From Salminus brasiliensis (Eukaryota > Chordata > Actinopteri > Characiformes > Bryconidae), in the NCBI RefSeq assembly GCF_030463535.1, contig NC_132898.1:22612662-22676661 (forward strand): a DNA stretch of 64,000 nt. The letters run 5' to 3'. Under the pieces are notes generated by a model. It worked only from the letters and a program-made list of their open reading frames with translations. It ran no database searches and had not been told where the DNA came from. Each line of letters opens with the position of its first letter. Within the stretch, counting starts at the first letter, position 1. This document shows, piece by piece, positions 51,801 through 61,498 of this stretch. The translations under genes were made by a program, and so were the position numbers.

Positions 51801-53339
51801 CACAGAGACCTATACACAGGCTTAAAGGTGCGTATATATACATACATACATACATACATACATACACATTAAACACACGTAGCCCCTGCAGAGATTCAGT
51901 TCTAACAATTTAAATAATGGCAATGATGATAATAACTAGGCTTATGTTATTAATAATAGATCAGGTTGTTGTTGTTTTATCTATATTTTTATCTCTCCCT
52001 GTATCTGTGTTTGTCTATCCCAGGCTGGTCTCTCTCTCAAGGAGCGTCTGCAGATAGCATTAGATGTGGTGGAGGGGATTCGCTTCCTGCACAGCCAGGG
52101 TTTACTGCATCGTGACATAAAACTAAAAAATGTCCTGGTAAGAGAAATGCAGGAAATGATCACTGAAAGACTTTTCAAATATGAATAGATATGGTCTGTA
52201 GATTCATTGTTTACATCTAAACAAAAGTACTCTATAATGTTCATATGATCCACATGCTCATTCTGACTGACTGTAATACACTACTGGAAGGGGAAGGGGT
52301 TATTAGAACTTCTCTGAAGACCTAGAAGGCTCTGAGGGTTGCTCATTGGTGTTCTGAATGTGTTTTTTTTCTGGCTGTAGCTGGATAAGCGGAACCGAGC
52401 AAAGATCACAGACCTGGGCTTCTGTAAACCTGAGGCTATGATGTCTGGCAGCATCGTAGGAACACCAATACACATGGCACCAGAACTGTTTACAGGTAAC
52501 ACACCCAGTCTATAACTGTGTACCTACTGGACGGATCTGTATGGGAGGTGTTTTTGATGAAATGGTCAATAAGTAGACACTTGACATCCGAGCTGTTCAA
52601 TGAATTACTCGTTATTCAGGAGAAGATCCAAGTCTGTGTGTCTGTGTGTCTGTGTGTCTGTGTGTCTGTGTGTCTGTGTGTCTGTGTGTCTGTGTGTGTG
52701 TTTGTAGGAAAGTATGATAACTCTGTGGATGTGTATGCATTCGGGATCCTGTTCTGGTATCTCTGTACTGGATCTGTTAAACTGCCTGAAGCCTTCGAGA
52801 AATGCTCCAGTAAAGACCAGCTCTGGACCAACGTCAAGAGAGGTAACTCATGTGAATGTGAATGGTAATCATAATGACACTGATTTGGGTAATGATTATT
52901 CTATTAATGGTAGTGGTGATGTTTATAGCTTAAGCGTTGGCCCAGTTAGCAATATGACAGTAGTTATGCTAATGATGAGAGTGAAAAAGAAATGATGTTA
53001 GGATTGATGAAGCTGGTGGTGATAATAGTAATATGCTGCCCTGTAGGTTCCTGGCCCAATTTTGAAAATAAGGCTTTGGACAATATTGACTATTAAGTGT
53101 AGGCTTCCAGTGTTTGCCCAGATAATAATAACATTCATGATGATGTTCCTGCAGGTTCTCGGCCTGAGCGTTTGCCCACTTTTGATGAAGAGTGCTGGCA
53201 GCTGATGGAGGCCTGCTGGAATGGAGACCCTTCCCAGAGGCCTTTGCTTGGGATAGTCCAACCCAGCCTTCTAAGCATCATGGTCCGGCTGTGTGACGGC
53301 TCGGACCGCAAGAGCGCCAGCCTTGAGGACTCAAACTAA
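26494..53339 (+). CDS. dstyk: Dual serine/threonine and tyrosine protein kinase (RIPK5)
   Basis: Large cytoplasmic kinase; the human protein modulates FGF/ERK signalling and cell death. Fourteen exons with consistent phases: 26494-26686, 35994-36400, 43476-43946, 44806-45001, 45649-45887, 46190-46273, 46745-46921, 47804-47933, 50614-50770, 51695-51827, 52024-52137, 52381-52495, 52708-52842, 53155-53339; 911 residues against about 929 in human. The first 630 residues are the long non-kinase region (markers [68 protein letters not shown]). The kinase domain fills the C-terminus: glycine loop LGRGQYGVV (641-649), Lys664 in [15 protein letters not shown] (758-760), and DLG (778-780) in place of DFG, as in human DSTYK; then [11 protein letters not shown]. 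Exon 1 is the most diverged. The ATG has a strong context (agcATGG) and an in-frame stop upstream. Confidence 0.96.
26740..26930. repeat. Inverted relative of the 16-kb dispersed repeat
   Basis: aagtccacctgatctcaaaa, ttcagtgattcagaacac, gggggtgaatggaaccaggt match the reverse complement of 16080-16260 in order. It starts 50 bases after dstyk exon 1. Confidence 0.6.
27136..27213. repeat. (TA)n microsatellite
   Basis: About 39 TA units in dstyk intron 1. Confidence 0.95.
27361..27388. repeat. Poly-C tract
   Basis: An uninterrupted run of about 27 C in dstyk intron 1, able to form i-motif/G-quadruplex structures; the exact length is uncertain. Confidence 0.85.
28150..28700 (+). mobile_element. 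L2-like LINE 3' fragment, frameshifted
   Basis: Translation shows the end of a non-LTR retrotransposon reverse-transcriptase protein: [15 protein letters not shown], then [20 protein letters not shown], and in another frame [14 protein letters not shown]. The frame change near 28400 shows decay. The 3' end (about 28645-28690) reads gtaagtcgctctgg...gcgtctgctaaatgcc, shared with the SINE at 6.65 kb. It lies in dstyk intron 1, sense orientation. Confidence 0.8.
28740..29990. other. dstyk intron 1, no recognised feature
   Basis: Mixed-composition DNA with no exon, tandem array or transposon end that I can support. Confidence 0.5.
30001..30110. repeat. (TA)n / A-rich microsatellite
   Basis: A TA run broken by A-rich sequence, then about 30 TA units, in dstyk intron 1. 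Confidence 0.95.
31560..31830 (+). mobile_element. hAT-family transposase remnant, internally deleted
   Basis: Translation from about 31595 gives [37 protein letters not shown] and then directly [12 protein letters not shown]. In Ac/ZBED-type transposases the first two blocks sit upstream of the catalytic core and the C-x-AH-x-LNL block lies well downstream, so a core segment has been lost. The DNA after it has no further homology. It lies in dstyk intron 1 and cannot encode an active enzyme. Confidence 0.75.
33160..33640. mobile_element. Short DNA transposon copy ('ggacaaaag...gggacacc' family)
   Basis: Starts acactatggacaaaaggtct, with cctggtgccagtaggttcatg and tattggcagtacttgtctac inside, and ends near gaatgcatttgttagaatgg. 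No coding capacity. Same family as 36503-37075 and 39540-39755. Confidence 0.65.
35184..35262. repeat. (GT)n microsatellite
   Basis: More than 30 GT units with two TA interruptions, in dstyk intron 1. Confidence 0.95.
35731..35960. repeat. Tandem array, 61-bp unit, about four copies
   Basis: Units begin ggtataagcttccattact at 35731, 35792 and 35853, with a more diverged one at about 35914. Each includes tagctacattagtctagtag and gtggtaattggtg. The first three are almost identical, so the expansion is recent. It ends about 35 bases before the acceptor of dstyk exon 2. Confidence 0.9.
36503..37075. mobile_element. Short DNA transposon copy expanded by a (GT)n run
   Basis: Starts actacatggacaaaagcagt, contains ggcattaggcatggtgccaa and ends gaaggggtgtccacaaacat. 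A (GT)n tract of about 37 units at 36915-36989 lies inside, where other copies have a short gtgtg. In dstyk intron 2. Confidence 0.7.
37500..38565. mobile_element. Nested transposon copy: element split by a second repeat
   Basis: The outer element (37500-37665, then about 38385-38565) is the same family as 33160-33640 and 62425-62800. It is interrupted by a second repeat of about 700 bp (37670-38370) that begins attactccagtagaagtgtag and ends attactccagtaaagtatag, in the same orientation. In dstyk intron 2. Confidence 0.6.
39540..39755. mobile_element. Short DNA transposon copy (truncated)
   Basis: ggcatggtgccaataggttc, tattggcaacacttctctac and ggagtgtccataaacgtttg in the family's usual order, in dstyk intron 2. 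Confidence 0.65.
39760..41450. other. dstyk intron 2, no recognised feature
   Basis: No exon or transposon that I can support; short CA-rich patches occur near 39895 and 40005. Confidence 0.5.
41455..41490. repeat. (GT)n microsatellite
   Basis: About 18 GT units followed by a T-rich run, in dstyk intron 2. Confidence 0.9.
41700..43470. other. dstyk intron 2, 3' part
   Basis: Strongly AT-rich, with short TA runs near 42812. No exon seen until the acceptor at 43475, which has a long T-rich tract. Confidence 0.5.
43960..44470. repeat. Degenerate tandem array at the start of dstyk intron 3
   Basis: Imperfect units of about 55-65 bp built on 'gaggcacacctgtaacat...aaagggaacccacagtagag'; the phrase 'cacacctgtaa' recurs at least six times. 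It starts about 14 bases after the 5' splice site and fades out by 44470. Confidence 0.8.
45020..45175. repeat. Degenerate tandem array at the start of dstyk intron 4
   Basis: Units built on 'aatagggattcaatgcagattcaacactgactt' occur at least three times in a row, beginning about 20 bases after the donor. Confidence 0.7.
45187..45273. repeat. AT-rich imperfect palindrome
   Basis: tatatatatattgttatgaa on the left faces ttccataacaatatatatat on the right around an AT-only centre. In dstyk intron 4; it could extrude or be fragile. Confidence 0.75.
45380..45406. repeat. (CA)n microsatellite
   Basis: About 13 CA units in dstyk intron 4. Confidence 0.9.
46300..46680. repeat. Degenerate tandem array at the start of dstyk intron 6
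   Basis: Loose units of about 60 bp around 'tagatcacacaggtacaacagcagc' recur five or six times (near 46310, 46340, 46495, 46530, 46645). The unit resembles the exon 6 end itself (cagatcaaacaggtacaacc), so it repeats donor-like 'caggtacaa' sites. Confidence 0.6.
46687..46740. repeat. (TC)n/(TTTCTC)n tract forming the exon 7 acceptor
   Basis: A pure pyrimidine microsatellite runs into ctgtag, the acceptor of dstyk exon 7. Confidence 0.9.
48601..48857. repeat. Inverted repeat flanking a (TG)n/(TA)n tract
   Basis: Arms of about 51 bases (48601-48651 and 48807-48857), reverse complements with about two mismatches, share ttagctacattggccttgtc and tattgctgactgagtgt. The spacer is TG/TATG repeats and then about 43 TA units. 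In dstyk intron 8. The arms belong to the dispersed 61-bp unit family. Confidence 0.9.
49000..49985. other. dstyk intron 8, central part
   Basis: AT-rich, no coding exon supported; a poly-T run lies near 49350. Confidence 0.5.
50000..50246. mobile_element. Short DNA transposon fragment ('tcccaatacttttgtc' end)
   Basis: Ends gtgtcccaatacttttgtct after acacctgaattcacagatta; the same end phrase closes the copy at 61029-61396. The left boundary is unclear. In dstyk intron 8. Confidence 0.55.
52629..52700. repeat. Octamer array (tgtgtgtc)n before exon 13
   Basis: About eight copies of an 8-base unit, ending in gtgtgtgtttgtag, the acceptor of dstyk exon 13. In dstyk intron 12. Confidence 0.9.
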
Positions 53340-53803
53340 CGCATGCACGTACGTGCACACATACAGTGACTCTGACACACTCCCATAGGAACACGATCAA
53401 ATGATGACGACAGCAATGATGAAAAGAAAGAAAGAAAAAAAGATAACCGTTGTTTTTGTATTTGGGTTGTTCTGAAAGTCCAGGAACAAACGTAGCAAAG
53501 ATTGAGCTCCAACCTCCTATTAGGATCCTGATACACTATTTATGATCTGAGCAATACAAATTCAGAATGTGCACATATGTATGTGTTTTGTTTGTGTTTC
53601 ATCTGTATTTATATAAAAAGTCACTCTGCACACTATGCCCGTCTGAGCATGCATGCTAATTGCTGCTTCGTTAGAGGATTGTTACTAGATGTGAGGAGTT
53701 TTAAGAGTAGTCCGGTTTTTGCAGTATTAAAAAAAAAAGACTTAAATTTTAGATGGTGTTTAAACTGGTTTATCAATATTATGAGATGACTTTTTCTTTT
53801 TTT

Positions 53804-53809
53804 AATAAA
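53804..53809 (+). terminator. dstyk: Polyadenylation signal AATAAA of dstyk
   Basis: AATAAA 465 bases after the dstyk stop, followed by a GT/T-rich stretch (ttttgtgctttatatctttt), as expected downstream of a cleavage site. Confidence 0.65.
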
Positions 53810-53839
53810 AAGGTTTTGAGAAACTATTTTGTGCTTTAT

Positions 53840-56110
53840 ATCTTTTTGCGGTCTGAGCTCTCAGAAGGTAGCCGGTCAGGAAGTGCGCCAACAACAGACT
53901 TCTAGCAAGTATGTGGAGCGTTTAGATCATTTTTACCACCTTTTACCAAAGAATGAAAGAGCTGTAGATTACAACATTCCTGTAGATTAGCAGCTTTTAC
54001 ACCACCACCATTATCCCTCAAAACACGATCAACTAGGACATAATGTAGGCTCATACCGCAGCAGTTAGTATGGCTTCAGTTTCAGTTTGCTGGCATACAT
54101 TATGCTTGGAAACCAGGGGTACGTCTTTCTTTCGGCATAACCAAAGTGACCATGGACTTTATCCTGGCAGACCATACTGTATACATAGCTGAATAGCACT
54201 GGCTTGGACAGCTTGAGTTGGTCAGGCTATTTCTTGTAGCAGGCAGGTTAGCTTTGTGGATGTCTCTGTAGAACACAGAGCTAATTCGCTTTTGACAAAC
54301 CGATGCTACTTTAAAATCTCCTGTCAGCATTTAATTCCAGGTAAACAAGGTCAACAGTACTGATCAATGCTTCTGCACAGTTTCATGAACTAATTAATAA
54401 GTAATTAATCGGTATATTATATTTTTATATTATTATATGGAAGTGTTCTAGCACACCAACATTTTAGAGGGTAGCACTTGCACCCACGGTGCTTTGTGCA
54501 ACTAACTGTGTTTTTATGAATAATGTTTGTGTCTCTTATGTTTATTTATTCTTTATTATTATTATTATTTATTTTTTTTTTACCTTTCAAACTTTTGTCA
54601 TTTTACAGGTTTACCAAGTTTACAGTTAGCCCTTGACTACACCAATGGCTTCATGTTTACACCTGTATTGACTATCAAAGATGTGCTTTAGCTCATTTGC
54701 TCAGTTTTCTAATAAGCCTGAAAGTAAATGACAAATTAAAAAAATGGCTGACTTGTTTAGCTGTACCTCCTGTCCCTTGTAAACTAGAAGTAAATAACTT
54801 TAGCTACTTGTTAGCTAAATTAGCCATGTAGCGCCAGAGTAAAACTGAAGTCCTGAACAGGCCCTGGCTTTATTAAGAAGTCAGTATCTTGGTATTCTGC
54901 ACGTGGTTATGAGTTAACACATAAGAAGAAGGACGTCAGAAGAACAGCAAAGAACTGGGCAGGAATAGTTGAAAGCATTCATATATTTAAAAACAGAATT
55001 TAGCTTTACACCAGTTTGGCGAGGTCATTTACAAAGCATTTCCACATAGAAAAATACAGGCGGTGTCTCGACCCTGTTCAGCTTGAACTCCAACAGCAGG
55101 CCTGATCCAAAATGACTGATTTAGAATACAGATATTTACAACAGTCCACAAAGGGTAGAAATCAGCATTTGCACATTTTAAAGCTGCCCAGTGTGGTGTT
55201 TTTTTTTTTTTTTTGTCCAGCAGCCGTCAAGTAAACAATTATGGCTAGATGCTAATGAGATTTCACAAACGTGATAAAAGCACACATCTCTGGGATGGTC
55301 AGTTTAGGACGCAGGAAACGTCGTTCCTAGCTTTAAGTGAATGTTAATGAGACTAGATGTAGTTCCAAACGAAAAGGTTTGATATGACGGTGATGACTAA
55401 CATTAAATACACACTTTTCATGCTATGTATTGCCTATATTTATTTATAATCTGCTGGATAAAAAAAAGTGGCTAGGCAGCTTTACACTTGTTTTCTAGAT
55501 CCAAACCTTAACATATAAATCTCTCTCATATTAACTTGACCTTGATTGCTTTAGAATGGAAAGACTTCGATTAGAGAAAATACGAGAGGTTCCATTTTCT
55601 TTTGGTGTTCAGCTAAACGACCAGACGGGCTTTATTTATTGCGTGATCATCAAAAAAAAAAAAAATCTTAAAGGAAACAGTTCAATCAAATTGCTAATGC
55701 TAGCCTTTACGAATGAACTGGCCTCTTGTTGTTAGCCATGTTAGCATGTTTGAGCAATTCCTTTAGTCCTTTGGAATAAAGTGGATCGTTTTCATTAGCT
55801 AAAAGCAGGTTAGCTTGAAGAACAGTGACATTTATGCAAATACACAGCAGCTGCCCTCTAATACAGAACACTGAAATTCACAGCAACCAGTTTTTAGCTT
55901 TTTCACACCAACACATTAGCTATGGAAGCTATTTTTCCCCAGGGACAGAAATATACAAATACAACCACTTTTTGCCTTTTAATTTGACATGGTGAACAAG
56001 TGACCAGATCAAATTATTTCACAGTAAACAAGTTAAGATGATAAAAACTGACATACTCTCAGAAACTGAGGAGACTGTCCCGTCTACCTGGTGAGAATGA
56101 GCTTCCATAT
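53840..56110. other. Intergenic DNA between dstyk and the CELSR gene
   Basis: No coding region supported. It has homopolymer runs (A near 55650, T near 55200) and two fragments of the 'ttagctac...gtagcgcc' unit near 54800 and 55730. Confidence 0.5.
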
Positions 56111-56117
56111 TCACTGA

Positions 56118-56645
56118 TCAGCCAACCATGTGCCTAAAACTGTGTAGGTCCCCCTCACGCCGCAAAACCAGCTCTAATCCATAGCGACATGAACTCCACA
56201 AGACCCCTGAAAGTGCCCGGTAGTATATGGACACATTCAGGCATTAGCAGCAGATTGCCCTTTAGTTCCTGTCACTTGTGCAGTACGGCCTCCATCAGCA
56301 TCAAGGAGCCTTGGACACCCAATACCCTGTTGCAGTTCACCAGTCGTCCATCCTTGAAGCACTTTTGGTAGATACTGACCACTGCATAGGGGGTACGCCC
56401 CCAAGACCTGCCTGATGTTTTGGAGATGTTCTCACTCAGTCAACTACCAATCACAGTCAAAGTGTCTCAGATGTTATTTCACCCATTGTCCAGTTTCCTG
56501 CTTCCAAACACAGCACCTTCGAGAACGGACTTTTCACTTGCTGCACAATTTATCCACCCTTTGACAGGAGCTACTGGAACCAGATCATCAATATTCTTTG
56601 CTTCACGATGCAGTGGTTCTAAAGTTATGGCTGATCAGTGTAAAG
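56118..56645. mobile_element. Short inverted-repeat DNA transposon
   Basis: Left end cactgatcagccaaccatgt and right end agttatggctgatcagtgta are inverted copies. Interior phrases such as ccccctcacgccgcaaaacc and gatactgaccactgcatagg belong to a non-coding element common in fish. No transposase. Confidence 0.75.
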
Positions 56646-57369
56646 CCACTGTGTTGACCGGTCAGTTACATGTATAAACCTGCTAGAAGTGACAGAACAA
56701 TGAATAAATGAGTAAGAAACACGCTGAGCTGAGATTTTGCTCCTGAATTAAACTCATTGTTCAGAACAAAAGTCACTACTTCAACATCTAAAAAACAACA
56801 GCAGGAGTGACATATTTAGTATGTTTTTTTTTTGTTTGTTTGTTTCTGAAGTATTAGCAGAATATTTACACTCTTAAATCAGGCCTGTACAGTTTCAAAA
56901 ACTCACTTTAATTCACACATCCTGACATATTTTACAAAAAAGCCCATCATCCTTCATTTCTACGCTATAAAATACAAAAACCGTTTGTTCTTGTTGAGTA
57001 AAAGTGATAAAAGGCAAATCTTTCAGACGAAATGTTTAAAATCGGGAGCATTTCATTAACGTCCGTATAAAATTAGCTCCCGATAACAATAAAAAAAAAA
57101 AAAAAAGTCACCAGTGTATCAAAGATTTCAGTGTTTCATCTTCTTTTCCTCTATTGATGGTATAAAATGAAGGCTGAGTGGTGGGGAAGGCATCATAACT
57201 CCGCAAGAGTGTGAGTGTGTTGGTGTTCAAGACTGTGAAACAGTGTAGGATATGGAGTATGATAAAAACCTTCAGTCTTTTCCAGTCTCACTTCTTCATG
57301 AAGTCTGTCAACTCAAAAGAAGCCTCCACATAGGCTCCACCCACTGATGTATTTCTCCATGGCGACTGT

Positions 57370-57530
57370 TATTAAATGAAGGTATTGTGATATACACTGA
57401 GGTGGAGCTACAGTCTCTCTTTAGGGCGAATAGGATTTGTACCAGGGTTCTGAGTTCTGAGAAGTTAGCTTGCCTAACTTCACAACAGTCACTAAGGAAG
57501 CTCACATTAGTGGGTGGGGCCTGTAGAGGG
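57370..57530. repeat. Third copy of the 4.5-5.8 kb element, no array
   Basis: gtgatatacactgaggtgga and gctacagtctctctttaggg match the right end of the 4532-5840 element; then tttgtaccagggttctgag and agtgggtggggcctgtagag match 11430-11520. Confidence 0.7.
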
Positions 57531-57747
57531 TGATTTCCGTTACAGTGTGAAAGCTCTGCAGTGTGTTGACGTCTCCTGTGTTTGTGATCTTCAGGTCAGG
57601 ATTTCAGTAGATATCGGTGCGCTGGCTCTGAGCGCTGGACAGTAGAAGCTCTACAGTTCTGTTTTAGCTTTATAAAGGAAATTTCCCTGATATCGTTAAA
57701 ATCGGCAGTCTAGATCAAGACGCTTGTGTGTGTGAAAAATCAGCGTC

Positions 57748-57753
57748 TTTATT
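57748..57753 (-). terminator. celsr2: Candidate polyadenylation signal of the CELSR gene
   Basis: AATAAA on the minus strand, about 310 bases after the proposed stop codon. Other AATAAA sites lie further on (near 55635), so the real 3' end is uncertain. Confidence 0.35.
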
Positions 57754-58065
57754 TTTGAAGAAAAAAAAGTCTCGTTTGAGCAAAGTCACGTCCTGCTGGG
57801 CAGGGGGAACAAAAAAAAAGTGCATCACTTCAAGTATGTAAACAAACATAAACATAAGGAGGTGTGGTCATCACGGTCAGTGCAGTCTCGGTGGTGAGAT
57901 GTCTGGGGTTTGGCACAGTGGAGTAATCCGTTAGGAGACACAGGAAAATTGTGGGATTATTCAGCACCTCCGTTTCCTTCACCGACTCGCTCTGCCATCC
58001 CCATTTCACTGGTCCCGATGTGGTGTGGGAAGGGCTTCGGATGATGGACAGGCCAGCATGCGGAT

Positions 58066-61000
58066 TTAAGACCTGCAAAGACACACTCCTCCAGTCATCA
58101 GGCCAATCACATCGCAGTTTGGCGGGAACTGCTGGTGGGGGTGGGGGGTAGAGGGGACGCAGGAAAAATATAAATGACGAAAGAAGAGAAGAGGAAAAAG
58201 AAAACGAGAGAGAGAGAGAGAATGATTGTGATTAGAAAGCAATGCTATTATGACTGAATCAACATGAGATGACTGACAGATGATTGGTCCAATCAGGAGA
58301 TAAAATATCACATGCTTTTAATGATGGAAATTAAAAAATAAAAATCTATGATTTTTTTGAGGAGAGAGAAGAAAGAAAAGTGGGAGGAGAGGATTAGTGC
58401 TCTATAGTGAACTACAGCTCCTCTAACATCTACTCTAATAAAGGCTCTCTCTGTTAAATGTGTGTTTTCTCTGCTAGTGATTAAATGCAGTCGAGGGTCA
58501 GTGAGAGACAACAGGCTTGTCTGAGTCTGAAGCATTAAGGCCTTTTCACAGGTATATTAATGATGTGTTTCACTCTGAGTCTGAAACTGAGGGACTGCGT
58601 AAGTTGCAGATCAAACAAATGAGCATCCAGACGGCAGCAGAACAGCTCATCTTCGAAGCAGAAGACAAAAGCTTTATGAAAAAACATGCTGAATATAAAA
58701 ATGCAGAGGTTAATGAAGATATATGGTGGTGCAGAGCTGAACGGCTTTGGGGAGGATAGTAAGAGCTTTATAGCTACTTTATGTAGCTTTTTTTTGTCTA
58801 GGAGCCTCCTAGTCTGTTCATGTCCATAAAGAACCATGAACTATAGTTACTCTCGCTAATGAGGCTCAGACTTGGTGTGGAGGTTCCACTACGATTTGAA
58901 AATCACATCTTGGTGTGAATAGGCCTTTACAATGAGAAGATTGGGATGCAGTTCACACAGTGGCCACATGGGTGAGACATAGCATAGGAAAACATACACA
59001 GTCGATGCTTAGCAACAAACTCCGGACTAATACAGTTTTACACAAGATCTAAATCAGCGTATACTCAGAACATGTAAACTACTGAAAACACTGGATTTTA
59101 AAATGAAACAAACAATTACAGATATTCAGAGACTTGTATTTTAAAGCGATAGTTTGGTGGAAATGAAGTTCTACCTTCAGATAAATCAAAGCTTTATCTA
59201 TGTGTAGCAGCTACAAGACCAATACAACAATGCAACGAAAACAAGCTAACTGGTGTATACAAGCTTCCATTACATTTTAGCTACATTAGCTCCAGTGTAA
59301 AACTAAAACAGACACTGAATATTGCCTGGCTGATTATGCTGCGGAGTAAAGGTTGGGGGCAAGTTGTCATTTAGACACTTTAACAAACTTCCGCTTTAAA
59401 ATTCTATCAAACGCTGAGTCGTGCACTCACTCGGATCCTGAAGAGTCGTCATCCACCGTTCCCGTCTTTATGCTCATAGCCACTCCATTCAACTGGTCCT
59501 GCCTGGCCCCACCCCTTTGCCCCTCACTGGAGGAGGAGCCTCGAGATGAGGCAGGGCCTGAGGTGTTGACTGACAACTGGTTATGGATGCGGTTGATACC
59601 GTTTCTCTCTGCGATCGGAGAGAGCGGCTTCTTTTTCAGGATGCCTGAGTGACAAAACACACACTTTAGTGGAGGGTCAGTGTGTGTTGGAGTGTGTGTG
59701 TGTTTCTGGTAATGAAGTGTGTGTACTGTTAATTGTTAAGTGTCTCTTTACCTTTGTGTGGGTGAGTGTGTGGGTTGTGTAAGCTAGGCAGCAGCGGTAG
59801 TGAGTTTTCTTTCCCATAATCCTCCGTTCTCTCCTCTGGGTGGCTCAGAGTCTCCACCCTCAGCCTGGTTCCCGCTTCACCCTCACCTGGCCAGCAGGGG
59901 GCACCACCACTGGAGTCTAACACACACAAACAGATACACACCTCAAATAACAGTAATATGGGAGATTAAAGGCCCCACCCATTCAGCCTTCATCATTATG
60001 GCCCTGCCCATTCAGCCTATAGCAGTTTAACCTCACCGATTCAGCCTACATCAGTTTAGCCCCACTCATTCAGCCTACAGTAGTTTAACCCCATCTATTC
60101 AGTCTACAGCAGTTTAGCCCCACTCATTCAGCCTACAGTAGTTTAACCCCATCTATTCAGTCTACAGCAGTTTAGCCCCACTCATTCAGCCTACAGTAGT
60201 TTAACCCCATCTATTCAGTCTACAGCAGTTTAGCCCCACTCATTCAGCCTACATGCAGTGCTGTGAAGTGCGTGAGGTGTGTATTTTTACCTTGTGTTCT
60301 CTTGGCTGTATTGGTTGCCAGGTTTTCCCAGCACTCCTCCTTCGGGTAAGGACCCTCCTCATCCTCGCTGTCTGAGGAGTGTGTGGACGCGTACGAGCCA
60401 CTCTGGTCGTCCTCCAGCTCGGACAGGTCACTGTCTGAGTCAGAGTCGTGATCTGCATACACACACACACACACACATATTGTTTATTATCTAGTTGTCT
60501 CTGTCTCTATGTGTGTGCATTTGTGTGTGCGTGTGTGTGTTTGTATTGACCTTACCGTCTGGGTGTGGTTTGGTTTCGTGGAAGCTGTGGTCGTCCAGAG
60601 CGATTCGACTGTTATTCAAACCCCCATCATCTCTGAACAAAACATAAACACATAAACAATAAAAAATTTGCTTTGAACTATGTGTGTGTGTAAGTATGTG
60701 TAAGTATGTGTGTGTGTGTGTCTGTACCTGAGCACAAATGGTACATAGCTGTGTTGGCTTTTGGCGCTTTGCAGAGTTCCGTTCAGAGACACACTGGACT
60801 CAGCGTAGGGCAAGTGGTACAGACGGCCATCCACATAACTACTGCTACAGGTATACTGAGAAAGAGGAAAGATTATTATTATTTGTGATCATGTGAGCTC
60901 CACTAACAGAAAACCAGAAACAGTCATATTCTATCATTTCTATACCGACCTCTTTTCATCCCTTACAGTTCTGTTGCTGTACCTTGAACACTGACATATG

Positions 61001-61466
61001 AATGTAATCTGAAACTGCTAGGTAAATATACACTATATGAACAAAAGTATTGTGACACTTACACATTACACTACACCTACAGGAGCTTTTCATTTCTCTT
61101 TCAAAACCCATAGGCATTAATATGGAGTTGGTCCACCTTTGCAGTTCTAACAGCAGGTTTGGAACATGGCCAGCAGAGGGCTGATGAATTTCATGCACTA
61201 TTTAATTCAATTCAATTACTTTTTTATACAGAACTATTTACAACAATTGTCACAAAGCAGCTTTACAGAGATCCGGGTCCGAGCCTCTTTTGAGCAAGCT
61301 AGTGGCAACAGTGGGATGGAAAAACTCTCGGGTCGAGAGGAAGACATGGGAATTCAATGACTAAGAGATGTGTCCCAGTACTTTTGTCCATATACTGGTA
61401 TGTGTTTATGCTTGTGATGTCGCAACCAATAACATTTCTGTTATTGTTCTGTTATGTATGTATGAC

Positions 61467-61498
<32 letters not shown>

